DNA of 8,735 nucleotides from DAIDJM01 sp964250215 (GTDB lineage Bacteria > Pseudomonadota > Alphaproteobacteria > Acetobacterales > Acetobacteraceae). Position numbers and translations under genes: made by a program. The DNA lies in the NCBI GenBank assembly GCA_964250215.1, contig CAXUEX010000120.1:1-8735 (forward strand), written 5' to 3'. Position 1 is the stretch's first letter; each line of letters begins with the position of its first letter. The notes under the pieces were generated by a model. The model had not been told where the DNA came from, ran no database searches, and worked only from the letters and a program-made list of their open reading frames with translations. Of the stretch, positions 1 to 7,375 are shown one piece after another.

Positions 1-54
1 GGCGGGCGAGCCCGGCCTGTGCAGGCGCTCGCCGGGGGCGAGGTGGGCGATCAT
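1..54 (-). CDS. puhB: Reaction-centre assembly protein PuhB, N-terminal fragment (18 codons)
   Basis: Only the first 18 codons lie in the window: MIAHLAPGERLHRPGSPA, still open at the window edge. The call rests mostly on position, because puhB follows puhA in nearly all purple-bacterial clusters, and on the ATGA overlap with the puhA stop. A GGGAG lies eight bases upstream of the ATG. The LAPGER stretch resembles the start of PuhB proteins, which have a Leu-Pro-x-Gly-Glu pattern. The Trp-Gln-Gly that I remember after it is not seen here. PuhB is a membrane protein with a bacterial PH-like domain that helps assemble the reaction centre. The gene could also be another small membrane protein inserted after puhA; the sequence to the left of the window would decide. 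Confidence 0.6.
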   Translation of the reverse strand, partial: MIAHLAPGERLHRPGSPA

Positions 55-830
55 ATCAGGGGCTCCCGGCGCTCCGGCGTGGCGAACAGATTGCCGGAAC
101 CATAGTAGGCCATGATCCTGTCCTCTTCCAACAGCGTGACGCGGTCGGGCGTTTTCGTGACCGGCACGTCGGCGAACTGGGCGCCGAGAATGGAGCGCAC
201 TTTCACGCGGCCGCGGCGGGACTGGATATCGGCCATGGTGCGCGGCAGCAGCACGTGGCGGCCGCCCAACTCCGGCGCCAGCGCCACCTCGATGTAGCGG
301 ATCTGCATTTCGTTACGGTCGATCCAAAGATCGGAGACTTCGCCGGCCACCACGCCATCGTTGCCGATCACCGGCATTTCGCGCGGATCGTCGTCCTGCA
401 GGGCGACGCCGTAATTGCGGTCGGCGCGCAGCGGCACGATCTTGGCGTCGCCGTCCCACAGCGCATCGGGCACGTCGGCGCGGTGCGCCCAGGCCGCGGG
501 GCCGACGCCGGAGAGCATGGGATTGCCCACCGGTTCCACGGGCGCGCCGGGATAGCCGGCGGCGCGGCCGGAGATGGTTTCGTCGGACGACCATTCTTCG
601 TCGGGCCGCGGCCGCAGCACTTCGCGGCCATCGTGCAGATAGTAGGTTTTCGGGCTGGGTATCCACGGGAAGCCCTGCACACGCACGCGGCCACCGCGCT
701 CGGCGTTCAGCGGATAGCCTTCGCGTTTGTCCTCGCGCCGCAGGTAGTAAATCAGCCCCAGGAAAAATATGAAGAACGCGTACAGCACAAGCTGTGCCAC
801 GTCGAAATGACCTGTGACGGCACCGATCAT
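51..830 (-). CDS. puhA: Photosynthetic reaction centre H subunit
   Basis: PuhA is the H subunit of the type II reaction centre. One N-terminal helix anchors it in the membrane and a cytoplasmic beta-rich PRC-barrel domain caps the L and M subunits and carries protons to quinone QB. The protein has 259 residues, like other PuhA proteins (about 255-260). The membrane helix is at about 11-30, followed by RREDKREGYPL (31-41) and SPKTYYLHDGRE (59-70). VGNPMLSGVGPAAW (101-114) and the PRC core around EVSDLWIDRNE (164-174) are conserved. Asp171 and Glu174 match Asp170 and Glu173 of the Rhodobacter sphaeroides proton pathway. VTLLEEDRIMAYYGSGNLFA (231-250) is the typical C-terminal block. The surface histidines His126 and His128 of R. 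sphaeroides correspond to Asp126 and Asp128 here. The ATG at 830 overlaps the lhaA stop by 4 bp and has a GAGGA five bases upstream. The stop overlaps puhB. Confidence 0.98.
   Translation of the reverse strand: MIGAVTGHFDVAQLVLYAFFIFFLGLIYYLRREDKREGYPLNAERGGRVRVQGFPWIPSPKTYYLHDGREVLRPRPDEEWSSDETISGRAAGYPGAPVEPVGNPMLSGVGPAAWAHRADVPDALWDGDAKIVPLRADRNYGVALQDDDPREMPVIGNDGVVAGEVSDLWIDRNEMQIRYIEVALAPELGGRHVLLPRTMADIQSRRGRVKVRSILGAQFADVPVTKTPDRVTLLEEDRIMAYYGSGNLFATPERREPLI
63..67 (-). promoter_or_regulatory. Ribosome binding site of puhB
   Basis: GGGAG lies eight bases before the ATG at 54, within the last codons of puhA. It is the main sequence evidence that a gene starts here and runs off the window. 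Confidence 0.55.
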
Positions 831-2203
831 GACAGTCCTCGCTCCAGCTTAAGGTTGGGAAAGGCGGGGCGCACGAGCGGGCCGAGCGCCACCAGGGTTA
901 CGAACAGCAGCAGAATTTCAATGTGATAGACCACGCCGTAGCCGAAGGCGGAATTGCCGATGCCGGCACCCAGCCCGGCGGTGGCATCGCGCAGCAGGCC
1001 GCCGGCGGCGATGGCGCAACCGGCGGCGGTGGCCTGCACCGCGCCCCAGGCGCCGAGTGCGAGGCCGACGCGGCCGGGCTCGGCGCTGGCCATGACGGAG
1101 GTGAGCGTGCCCGCGGCGAACAATCCGGCACCGAAACCGATCAGCGCGACGCCGCACGCGAACAGCAGGCCGGAGGCGAGCGGCGCCGCCCAGATGACGC
1201 AGGCGAAGGCAGCGAGCCCGGTCAGCACGCCGCTGGCCGCGAGCCGGAACGGATCGGCATCGCGCGAGAGATAGCGCGCCGAAACCGCGAAACCGGCGAT
1301 GCCGCCCAGCCCCAGCAGCGCCGTGAGGCTCGTGGTCTGCCCCACCGAAAGGCCCAGCACCTGGCCGCCATAGGGTTCCAGCAGGATATCCTGCATGCTG
1401 AACGCGATGGTGCCGAGGCCGATGGCGACGAGCCGGCGGCGCGCGTGGCGGCCGTGGCTGAGCGTGCGCCAGGCGGTGGCGAAATCCGGCACGTCGCCGC
1501 GCCGCTTCGCGTTGGCCCGATCGCGCGGCTCCTGTTTCCAGAGAGCCGCGCCGTTCAGCACGAACGAGATCACGGCGGCGCCCTGGGTGACCTGGATGAG
1601 CCGGATTTCGGAAAAATGCCGCAGCAGCAGGCCGAACGTCACGGCGCTGGCAACCACGCCGAGCAGCATCATGACGCACAGCAGCGCCACCACTTTCGGC
1701 AGGTTGCGCGGCGGTGCGAGATCGGTGGCGAGCGCCAGGCCCGCGGTTTGCACCGTGTGCATGCCGGCGCCGACGAGCAGGAACGCGAGACCGGCGCCGG
1801 CGCGGCCGATCCAGAGCGGGCCGTGCATGTCGCCCGAGAGGCAGATCAGCGCGAACGGCATGATGGCCAGGCCGCCGAATTGCAGCATGGCGCCGAACCA
1901 AAGATACGGCACGCGCTTCCAGCCGAGCACGGAAACATGCGTATCGGATTTGAAGCCGATCAACGCGCGGAACGGCGCCAGCATCACCGGCAGCGAGACC
2001 ATGCAGGCGACGAGCCAGGCCGGCACGGCGAGTTCCACGATCATCACGCGGTTCAGCGTGCCGATCAGCAGTGTAATGGAAATGCCGACCGAGACCTGGA
2101 ACAGCGAGAGCCGCAGCAGGCGCGCCATCGGCAGCGCCTCGCTCGCCGCGTCGGCGAAGGGCATGAAGGCCGGGCCGAGCCGGTTGAGGAGCGCGGCTTT
2201 CAT
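827..2203 (-). CDS. lhaA: Light-harvesting complex 1 assembly protein, PucC/BCD family
   Basis: LhaA is an inner-membrane protein of the PucC (bacteriochlorophyll delivery, BCD) branch of the major facilitator superfamily. It is needed for efficient assembly of the LH1 core antenna; pigment delivery is the proposed role but a transport activity is not proven. The product has 458 residues, and hydrophobic stretches suggest about twelve membrane helices (roughly 32-52, 61-81, 98-120, 131-152, 173-193, 206-222, 257-272, 286-309, 321-341, 344-370, 380-402, 424-445). Family motifs are APFRALIGFKSD (76-87) and GWKRVPYLWFGAMLQFGG (94-111) in the first half, MQDILLEPYGGQVLG (270-284) at the start of the second half, and GAWGAVQATAAG (384-395). 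The polar loop at about 223-256 is rich in Arg and Lys. The position between bchM and puhA is diagnostic and separates lhaA from pucC, which lies with LH2 genes, and bch2. In Rhodobacter capsulatus a puhA promoter lies inside this gene; I could not recognise one here. Confidence 0.95.
   Translation of the reverse strand: MKAALLNRLGPAFMPFADAASEALPMARLLRLSLFQVSVGISITLLIGTLNRVMIVELAVPAWLVACMVSLPVMLAPFRALIGFKSDTHVSVLGWKRVPYLWFGAMLQFGGLAIMPFALICLSGDMHGPLWIGRAGAGLAFLLVGAGMHTVQTAGLALATDLAPPRNLPKVVALLCVMMLLGVVASAVTFGLLLRHFSEIRLIQVTQGAAVISFVLNGAALWKQEPRDRANAKRRGDVPDFATAWRTLSHGRHARRRLVAIGLGTIAFSMQDILLEPYGGQVLGLSVGQTTSLTALLGLGGIAGFAVSARYLSRDADPFRLAASGVLTGLAAFACVIWAAPLASGLLFACGVALIGFGAGLFAAGTLTSVMASAEPGRVGLALGAWGAVQATAAGCAIAAGGLLRDATAGLGAGIGNSAFGYGVVYHIEILLLFVTLVALGPLVRPAFPNLKLERGLS
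836..840 (-). promoter_or_regulatory. Ribosome binding site of puhA
   Basis: GAGGA lies five bases before the puhA ATG at 830, within the last codons of lhaA. A second GGAG lies a few bases further upstream (842-845). Good initiation fits the need for stoichiometric amounts of a structural reaction-centre subunit. Confidence 0.65.
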
Positions 2204-2898
2204 GTGCGGGCGAGCTCCAGCGCGTGCGACATATAGAAGCCGCTGGTGACACGATGGCTGCGCAGCGCCTGCCAGGTTTCCAGGCCCGGGGCGGCTTCCA
2301 GGCGCGCCAGAAGATTGCGTTCCGCAACCGGTTCAATCGCCGGAGCGCGGTCGGCGCGCGGGAACAGCCGGCCGACCGTGTGCATGAGCGTGAGCAGCTT
2401 GGTGCGCGGCGCGAAGGTGAAGAGGATGGAGCGATCGGTGCGATGCGCAAGCTGCGCGATGGCGCGCACCGCATCCTCGGCGCGGTAGTGGATCAGGCTG
2501 TCCATGGCGATGACGTGATCGAAGCGGCCGAATTCGGGGCTAAGCATGTCGCCGACGGCGAAATGGATCGTGCCGGCGCCGATGCGGGCGGGCAGGCGTT
2601 CGCGGGCGAGCTCGATCAGCGTGGGCGAGACATCGACGGCCACCACCTGCGCGCCGCGCTTGGCCGCCTCCACCGCGAACGCGCCGGTGCCGCAGCCGGC
2701 ATCCAGCACGCGGCGGCCGGAAAGATCGTTTGGCAGCCAGGAGAGCAGCGTGGCGCGCATGGCATCGCGGCCGGCGCGCACGGTGGCGCGGATGCCGCTT
2801 ACGGGCGCATCGGAGGTGAGCCGGGCCCAGGCATCGGCGGCGACGCGGTCGAAATAATGCGTGATCTCGCCGCGACGGAGTTCGTAGGTTTGCGCCAT
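2200..2898 (-). CDS. bchM: Magnesium-protoporphyrin IX O-methyltransferase
   Basis: BchM transfers a methyl group from S-adenosylmethionine to the ring-C propionate of Mg-protoporphyrin IX, the step directly after Mg chelation. The protein has 232 residues, a normal length. The N-terminus carries the family pattern YFDRVAADAWARLTSD (15-30), followed by SGIRATVRAGRDAMR (34-48). The SAM-binding motif I of the class I methyltransferase fold is VLDAGCGTG (64-72), with an acidic ribose-binding position at Asp89 in VVAVDVSP. HFAVGDM (112-118) and the FDHVIAMDSLIHY stretch (126-138) are the later motifs, and the C-terminal GFYMSHALELAR (220-231) is also typical. The start at 2898 overlaps the bchL stop as ATGA, and the stop overlaps lhaA in the same way. 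No good Shine-Dalgarno sequence precedes the start, so its translation may depend on ribosomes finishing bchL. Larger open frames reaching 3315 are the unused reading frame inside bchL. Confidence 0.97.
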   Translation of the reverse strand: MAQTYELRRGEITHYFDRVAADAWARLTSDAPVSGIRATVRAGRDAMRATLLSWLPNDLSGRRVLDAGCGTGAFAVEAAKRGAQVVAVDVSPTLIELARERLPARIGAGTIHFAVGDMLSPEFGRFDHVIAMDSLIHYRAEDAVRAIAQLAHRTDRSILFTFAPRTKLLTLMHTVGRLFPRADRAPAIEPVAERNLLARLEAAPGLETWQALRSHRVTSGFYMSHALELART

Positions 2899-3815
2899 CA
2901 ATCGAAGCCCAGCAGATCGAAGATTTCGCGGTCTTTCAGCGGTGTGGCCTTCAGCGCTTCGGTGCCGCTCCAGAGGATTTCCGCGAGCCGCAGATATTCC
3001 TGCTGCACGGCCACCAGTTCCGGGCCGCCCTCCATTTCGAACAGCACGGATTTTTTCAGGCGCGAGCGGCGGATCACGTCGAGATCGGGGAAATGCGCCA
3101 GGGTGCGCGTGCCGGAAGCTGCGTTGTATTTCTCCACCTGGTCGGTGCCGGCGCTGCGGTTCACGATGCAGCCGCCGAGCCGCACATCGTAATTGCGGGA
3201 TTTGGCGCCGATAGCGGCGACGATGCGGTTCATGGCGAAGATGCTGTCGAAATCGTTGGCCGCGACAATCACCGCGCGCTCCGCATGTTGCAAGGGCGCC
3301 GCAAAGCCGCCGCACACCACATCACCCAGCACATCGAACACCACCACGTCCGTGTCTTCCAGCAGATGGTGCTCTTTGAGCAATTTCACCGTCTGGCCGA
3401 CCACATAGCCGCCGCAGCCGGTGCCGGCGGGCGGCCCGCCGGCTTCCACGCACATGACGCCGTTGTAGCCCTGGTGCACGTAATCTTCGGGCCGCAGCTC
3501 CTCGCTGTGGAAATTCACGGTCTCCAGGATGTCGATCACCGTGGGGATCAGCGATTTCGTGAGCGTGAAGGTGCTGTCGTGCTTCGGATCGCAGCCGATC
3601 TGCAGCACGCGCTTGCCGAGTTTGGAGAAGGCGACGGAAAGGTTGGACGACGTGGTGCTCTTGCCGATGCCGCCCTTGCCATACACGGCGAACACCTTGG
3701 CGCCGGTGGAGACGATGGCGTCGTCGATATGTACCTGCACGCTGCCTTCGCCATCGCCAGCATGGCGGGAGGCGAGCGGGCTTGGACGGATTTGGGGTTT
3801 TGTGTCGATGGTCAT
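2898..3815 (-). CDS. bchL: Light-independent protochlorophyllide reductase iron-sulfur ATP-binding protein L
   Basis: BchL is the NifH-like homodimeric ATPase that passes electrons, with ATP hydrolysis, to the BchN-BchB component during dark reduction of protochlorophyllide. The product has 305 residues, typical for the family. The P-loop is YGKGGIGKST (45-54). The cluster-ligating cysteines by alignment with NifH are Cys122 (in MCVEAGGPPAGTGCGGY) and Cys168 (in DVLGDVVCGGF, which also contains switch II). The C-terminus LLGFD is the usual BchL end. Residues 1-37 form the hydrophilic N-terminal extension that BchL has and NifH lacks, with the conserved DGEGSVQVH at 21-29. In Rhodobacter this extension is reported to autoinhibit by covering the cluster face. 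The frame is open further upstream inside bchH, but the ATG at 3815 gives the normal N-terminus and has a near-perfect ribosome binding site. It is embedded between bchH and bchM with 4-bp overlaps on both sides. NifH and BchX are excluded by the neighbours and the C-terminus. Confidence 0.98.
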   Translation of the reverse strand: MTIDTKPQIRPSPLASRHAGDGEGSVQVHIDDAIVSTGAKVFAVYGKGGIGKSTTSSNLSVAFSKLGKRVLQIGCDPKHDSTFTLTKSLIPTVIDILETVNFHSEELRPEDYVHQGYNGVMCVEAGGPPAGTGCGGYVVGQTVKLLKEHHLLEDTDVVVFDVLGDVVCGGFAAPLQHAERAVIVAANDFDSIFAMNRIVAAIGAKSRNYDVRLGGCIVNRSAGTDQVEKYNAASGTRTLAHFPDLDVIRRSRLKKSVLFEMEGGPELVAVQQEYLRLAEILWSGTEALKATPLKDREIFDLLGFD

Positions 3816-6800
3816 GCCGCTTCCTCCATGCCGATGCCTTCGACACGATCCTCGAGCGCTTCGCCGGCGCGGCGGAGGTTTTCGAGCGTGGCGGGATCGG
3901 GGGACCAGTAATTGCGTTCGTGCGCCTCGATGAGCCGATTGGCAATCTTGGCCGAGGCGACGGGATTGAGTTTGGCGAGGCGGTCGCGCATCGCGTCGTC
4001 GAGCATGTAGGTTTCCGTGAGCTGCTGATACACCCAGGGCGCCACCTGGCCGGTGGTGGCGCTCCAGCCGAGCGTGTTCGTCACCTGCGCTTCGATGTTG
4101 CGCACGCCTTCGTAGCCGTGCGCGAGCAGCGGCTCGTACCATTTCGGATTGAGCGAGCGGGTACGGGTTTCCAGCGCCACCTGTTCACCCAGGCTGCGCA
4201 CCGCACCGGCGCCGCGCGTCTGGTCGCCGACATAAACGGCAGTGCCGCGGCCGCGGGCCTGGCGCACGGCGCCGGAAATGCCGCCGAGACTGTCGAAATA
4301 ATGGTCGATCGTGGTGATGCCGAGCTCGACCGATTCCAGGTTTTGGTAGGTGGCATCGACGGTGGCGAGCAGCGCGCCGAGCACCGCATCCTGGCGGCGC
4401 GGCCGGCCAGAAACATCGTAGGCGTAGCCTTTGCGCTTCAGGAACGCGTGCGCGAGTTCGTCTTCCTGGCCCCAGGCGCCGGCTTCCAGCAGCTGGTTCA
4501 CGTTGGCGCCATACGCACCCTCGGCGTTGCCGAACACGCGCAGCGCGGCATCGGCCAGCGTGCCGCCATGCGACGCGATATGCGCCAGGGCGTGTTTGCG
4601 GACGAAATTCTGCTCCGGCGCTTCCTCGGCCTCGGCGGCGAGCAGCGCGGCTTCGGCGAGCAGCTTGGTTTGCAGCGGCAGCAGGTCGCGGAAAATGCCG
4701 GAGAGCGTGATCACCACATCCACCCGCGGGCGGCCCAGCGTTTCCAGCGGCACTAGTCGCGCGCCGGATACGCGGCCGTAACTGTCGGCGCGTGGCTCGG
4801 CGCCCATCAGCCACAGCGCCTGGGCGATCGGGCCGCCTTCGTTCTTCAGATTGTCGCTGCCCCAGAGCACCATGGCGACGGTTTCGGGCAGCGCGCCGGC
4901 ATCCTGGTGCGCGCGCGCGAGCAGCTTTTCGGCCTGCCGGGCGCCGTCCTGCAGCGCGAACGCGCTCGGGATACGGAACGGATCGAACCCGTGCAGATTG
5001 CGCCCGGTGGGCAGCACTTCGGTGTTGCGGATGATGTCGCCGCCGGGGGCGGGCCGGACGTAGCCGCCATCGAGCGCATGCACCAGCGAGGGCAGTTCGT
5101 GATCCTGCGCGAGCAGCGCATCCAGCCGCGCGCGGTCGGCGGCATCGGTGATGCTGGCGGCATCCAGAATGGCTTCCCGCGACGGCGCGGGCGGCGGCTG
5201 GCCGATCACGTGCAGGCCGTGCGGGATCAGCGTGTATTCCAATTCCAGCAGCGCGGTGGAAAGTGCGCCGATGCGGCTTTCGTGCTCGGCTTCCGGCCAC
5301 GCGGGATCGGCTTCGGCGAGTTCCACGATCGCGGCCTGGGCCTGGATGAGCGTGGCGAGTTCCGGGGCTTCGGCATCGTCGGGGAGCAGCGCGCGGAAGC
5401 GGGCGATGGAGGCTTTCAGATCGGCCAATCCGCGATACAGGCCGGCATTGGCCACCGCGGGCGTGAGATGGCTGATGAGCGTGGCGTTGGCGCGGCGTTT
5501 GGCCAACATGCCTTCGGAAGGATTGTTGGACGCATAGAGGTAGAAATTCGGCAGGTCGCCGATCAATCGGTCGGGCCAGCAATGGCCGGAGAGGCCGGAT
5601 TGCTTGCCGGGCATGAATTCCAGTGCGCCATGCGTGCCGAAATGCAGCACCGCGTCGGCGGCAAAATCCTCGCGCAGCCAGCGATAGAACGCGGAGAAGG
5701 CGTGGGTGGGGGCGAAGCCCTGCTCGAACAGCAGGCGCATTGGATCGCCTTCGTAACCGAACGCCGGCTGCACGCCGATGAAAACATTGCCGAGCTGCGC
5801 GCCGAGCACGTGGATGGTGCTGCCGTCGCTTTGCACGCGGCCGGGGGCGGCGCCCCATTGCGCTTCGATCTGCGCCAGATGCGGCTCGCGGCGCACATGG
5901 TCGTCGGCCGGGATGCGGGCGGCGACGTTCGCGAGCGCGCCGAATTTCGCGGCGTTGCCGTGCGTGATCTGCTCGCGCAGCGCCTCGGGCGAGGCGGGCA
6001 CATCCAGCGTGTAGCCCTCCGCCCGCAGCCGGCGGAGCGTGTTGTGCAGCGATTCGAACACCGCGAGATACGCCGCGGTGCCGGTGGCGCCGGCATTGGG
6101 CGGGAAGTTGAAGATCACGATGGCGAGCCGGCGTTCGGCGCGCGATTTGCGGCGCAGCGCCACGAGTTTGGCGATGCGCGCGGCCAGCGTGGCGGCGCGT
6201 TCGGGGTGCGCCTGCATGTCGCGCCGGTGTTCGCCGCCGGCGCGGCCGCCGAAAGTGATGGGCGCGATGGCGCCGTCCAGTTCCGGCAGCGCCACCATCA
6301 TGGTGGCTTCGATCGGCGTGAGGCCGCGCGTGTCCTGTTCCCATTGCGCGAGCGTCTGGAATTCCACCGGATGCGCGGCGATGTAGGGCACGTCGAGCGT
6401 GGCGAGCATTTCCTCGGCGGCGTGCGCATCGTTGTAGGCCGGGCCACCGACGAGCGAGAAGCCGGTGAGCGAGCAGACCGCATCGACGCAGGTGCGGCCG
6501 TCGGCCATGAAATGCGCGCGCACCGCATCGCGCGCATCGAGGCCGCTGGCGAAGGCGGGGACCACGCGCAGGCCGCGCGCTTCCATGGCCGCGATCACGC
6601 CATCGTAATGCGCCGCGTTGCCGGCCAGCACGTAGGAGCGCAGCACGAGCAGGCCGACCGTGCCGTTGCTGCCGGATTTCGGCAGTGCGGCGCTGGTAGC
6701 GACGATGCGGCCGGGCGCCTGCGGGTGATACAGCCCGATTTCGGGATATTCGGCGGGCTTGCCGGCGGCGAGCGAAACGGCGCGCGGGCCGGCCGCGTAT

Positions 6801-7375
6801 TTGCCGACCAACATGCGCAGCATATTGGCGAGGTTTTCCTGCGATCCCGCCAGCCAGTATTGCAGCGCCAGGAAATACGAACGCACGTCCTGCGCCGTGC
6901 CCGGAATGAAGCGCAGCAGCTTCGGCATCTGCCGCAACATGCGCATCTGGCCGTGGCCGCTGCTGCCGCCGCCTTTCGCGTTGCCACGCAGGCGCTTCAA
7001 CATGCCGATCACGCCCTGCGCTTCGACCGACATGTTGAAGCGGCCGAGTTTCGTGAGCTTCACCACCTCGCCGGCGGAAAGGCAGCACAGCATCGCATCG
7101 CACGCGTCGCGGCGCGCTTGCAGCGCGGGCAGCACGGCGCGGATGTGGTCATCCAGGAACAGCATCGTCGCCACCACGATATCGGCGCGGGCGATCGCCT
7201 GGTGGCAGGCGGCGAGAGCGGTTGTGTCGCTGGCCCATTCGTCGGCCGCGTGCATGGAAAGATCGAGGCCGGGCAGTTCGGCGCGCAGGCTTTCCCCGGC
7301 GCGGGTGAGCGCGGTGGCGAGGTGGCTGTCCATGGTGATGAAGGTCACCCGGATTTTCGGCGCCTCAGTTCGCAT
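3812..7375 (-). CDS. bchH: Magnesium chelatase large (porphyrin-binding) subunit H
   Basis: BchH binds protoporphyrin IX and, with the AAA+ subunits BchI and BchD (not in this window), inserts Mg2+ using ATP. This is the first committed step towards bacteriochlorophyll. The protein has 1187 residues, normal for BchH (about 1190). The N-terminal DUF3479-type domain covers about residues 8-170, including LTKLGRFNMS (107-116) and PKLLRFIPGTAQDVRSYF (151-168). The CobN/Mg-chelatase domain fills most of the rest, with the conserved HFGTHGALEFMPGKQSG block starting at residue 578 and the NPKWYEPLLAHGYEGVRN motif near the C-terminus. The frame is open up to an ATG at 7615, but the start at 7375 fits the family N-terminus (KIRVTFITMDSHL) and has GAAGG six bases upstream. 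An insertion at 130-142, GNAKGGGSSGHG and neighbours, is a probable flexible Gly-rich loop. The gene overlaps bchB by 11 bp and bchL by 4 bp. CobN of cobalamin synthesis is related, but the length, motifs and neighbours point to BchH. Confidence 0.98.
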   Translation of the reverse strand: MRTEAPKIRVTFITMDSHLATALTRAGESLRAELPGLDLSMHAADEWASDTTALAACHQAIARADIVVATMLFLDDHIRAVLPALQARRDACDAMLCCLSAGEVVKLTKLGRFNMSVEAQGVIGMLKRLRGNAKGGGSSGHGQMRMLRQMPKLLRFIPGTAQDVRSYFLALQYWLAGSQENLANMLRMLVGKYAAGPRAVSLAAGKPAEYPEIGLYHPQAPGRIVATSAALPKSGSNGTVGLLVLRSYVLAGNAAHYDGVIAAMEARGLRVVPAFASGLDARDAVRAHFMADGRTCVDAVCSLTGFSLVGGPAYNDAHAAEEMLATLDVPYIAAHPVEFQTLAQWEQDTRGLTPIEATMMVALPELDGAIAPITFGGRAGGEHRRDMQAHPERAATLAARIAKLVALRRKSRAERRLAIVIFNFPPNAGATGTAAYLAVFESLHNTLRRLRAEGYTLDVPASPEALREQITHGNAAKFGALANVAARIPADDHVRREPHLAQIEAQWGAAPGRVQSDGSTIHVLGAQLGNVFIGVQPAFGYEGDPMRLLFEQGFAPTHAFSAFYRWLREDFAADAVLHFGTHGALEFMPGKQSGLSGHCWPDRLIGDLPNFYLYASNNPSEGMLAKRRANATLISHLTPAVANAGLYRGLADLKASIARFRALLPDDAEAPELATLIQAQAAIVELAEADPAWPEAEHESRIGALSTALLELEYTLIPHGLHVIGQPPPAPSREAILDAASITDAADRARLDALLAQDHELPSLVHALDGGYVRPAPGGDIIRNTEVLPTGRNLHGFDPFRIPSAFALQDGARQAEKLLARAHQDAGALPETVAMVLWGSDNLKNEGGPIAQALWLMGAEPRADSYGRVSGARLVPLETLGRPRVDVVITLSGIFRDLLPLQTKLLAEAALLAAEAEEAPEQNFVRKHALAHIASHGGTLADAALRVFGNAEGAYGANVNQLLEAGAWGQEDELAHAFLKRKGYAYDVSGRPRRQDAVLGALLATVDATYQNLESVELGITTIDHYFDSLGGISGAVRQARGRGTAVYVGDQTRGAGAVRSLGEQVALETRTRSLNPKWYEPLLAHGYEGVRNIEAQVTNTLGWSATTGQVAPWVYQQLTETYMLDDAMRDRLAKLNPVASAKIANRLIEAHERNYWSPDPATLENLRRAGEALEDRVEGIGMEEAA
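3821..3827 (-). promoter_or_regulatory. Strong ribosome binding site of bchL
   Basis: GGAGGAA, close to the anti-Shine-Dalgarno complement, sits five bases before the ATG at 3815, inside the last codons of bchH (encoding Met-Glu-Glu-Ala-Ala). It is the best ribosome binding site in the window. It may let BchL be made in larger amounts than the very long BchH encoded just upstream, which is inference. Confidence 0.75.
7365..7375 (-). other. bchB/bchH stop-start overlap, 11 bp
   Basis: The sequence ATGCGAACTGA on the minus strand holds the bchH start codon and, in another frame, the bchB stop codon TGA. Ribosomes finishing bchB pass over the bchH start, so the two genes are probably translationally coupled. 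The other junctions of the cluster use the shorter ATGA form. Confidence 0.9.

Noticed and set aside
255..926. 223-codon open frame on the plus strand, opposite puhA
   Set aside because: It is antisense to a full-length, well-conserved puhA and shows no domain of its own.
923..2236. 437-codon open frame on the plus strand, opposite lhaA
   Set aside because: It is a low-complexity mirror of the lhaA coding sequence, rich in Arg, Glu, His, Gly and Ala, with no family resemblance.
4185..7103. 972-codon frame on the minus strand inside bchH
   Set aside because: This is the +1-type shadow of bchH, dominated by Arg, Ala and Pro; the conserved protein is in the other frame.
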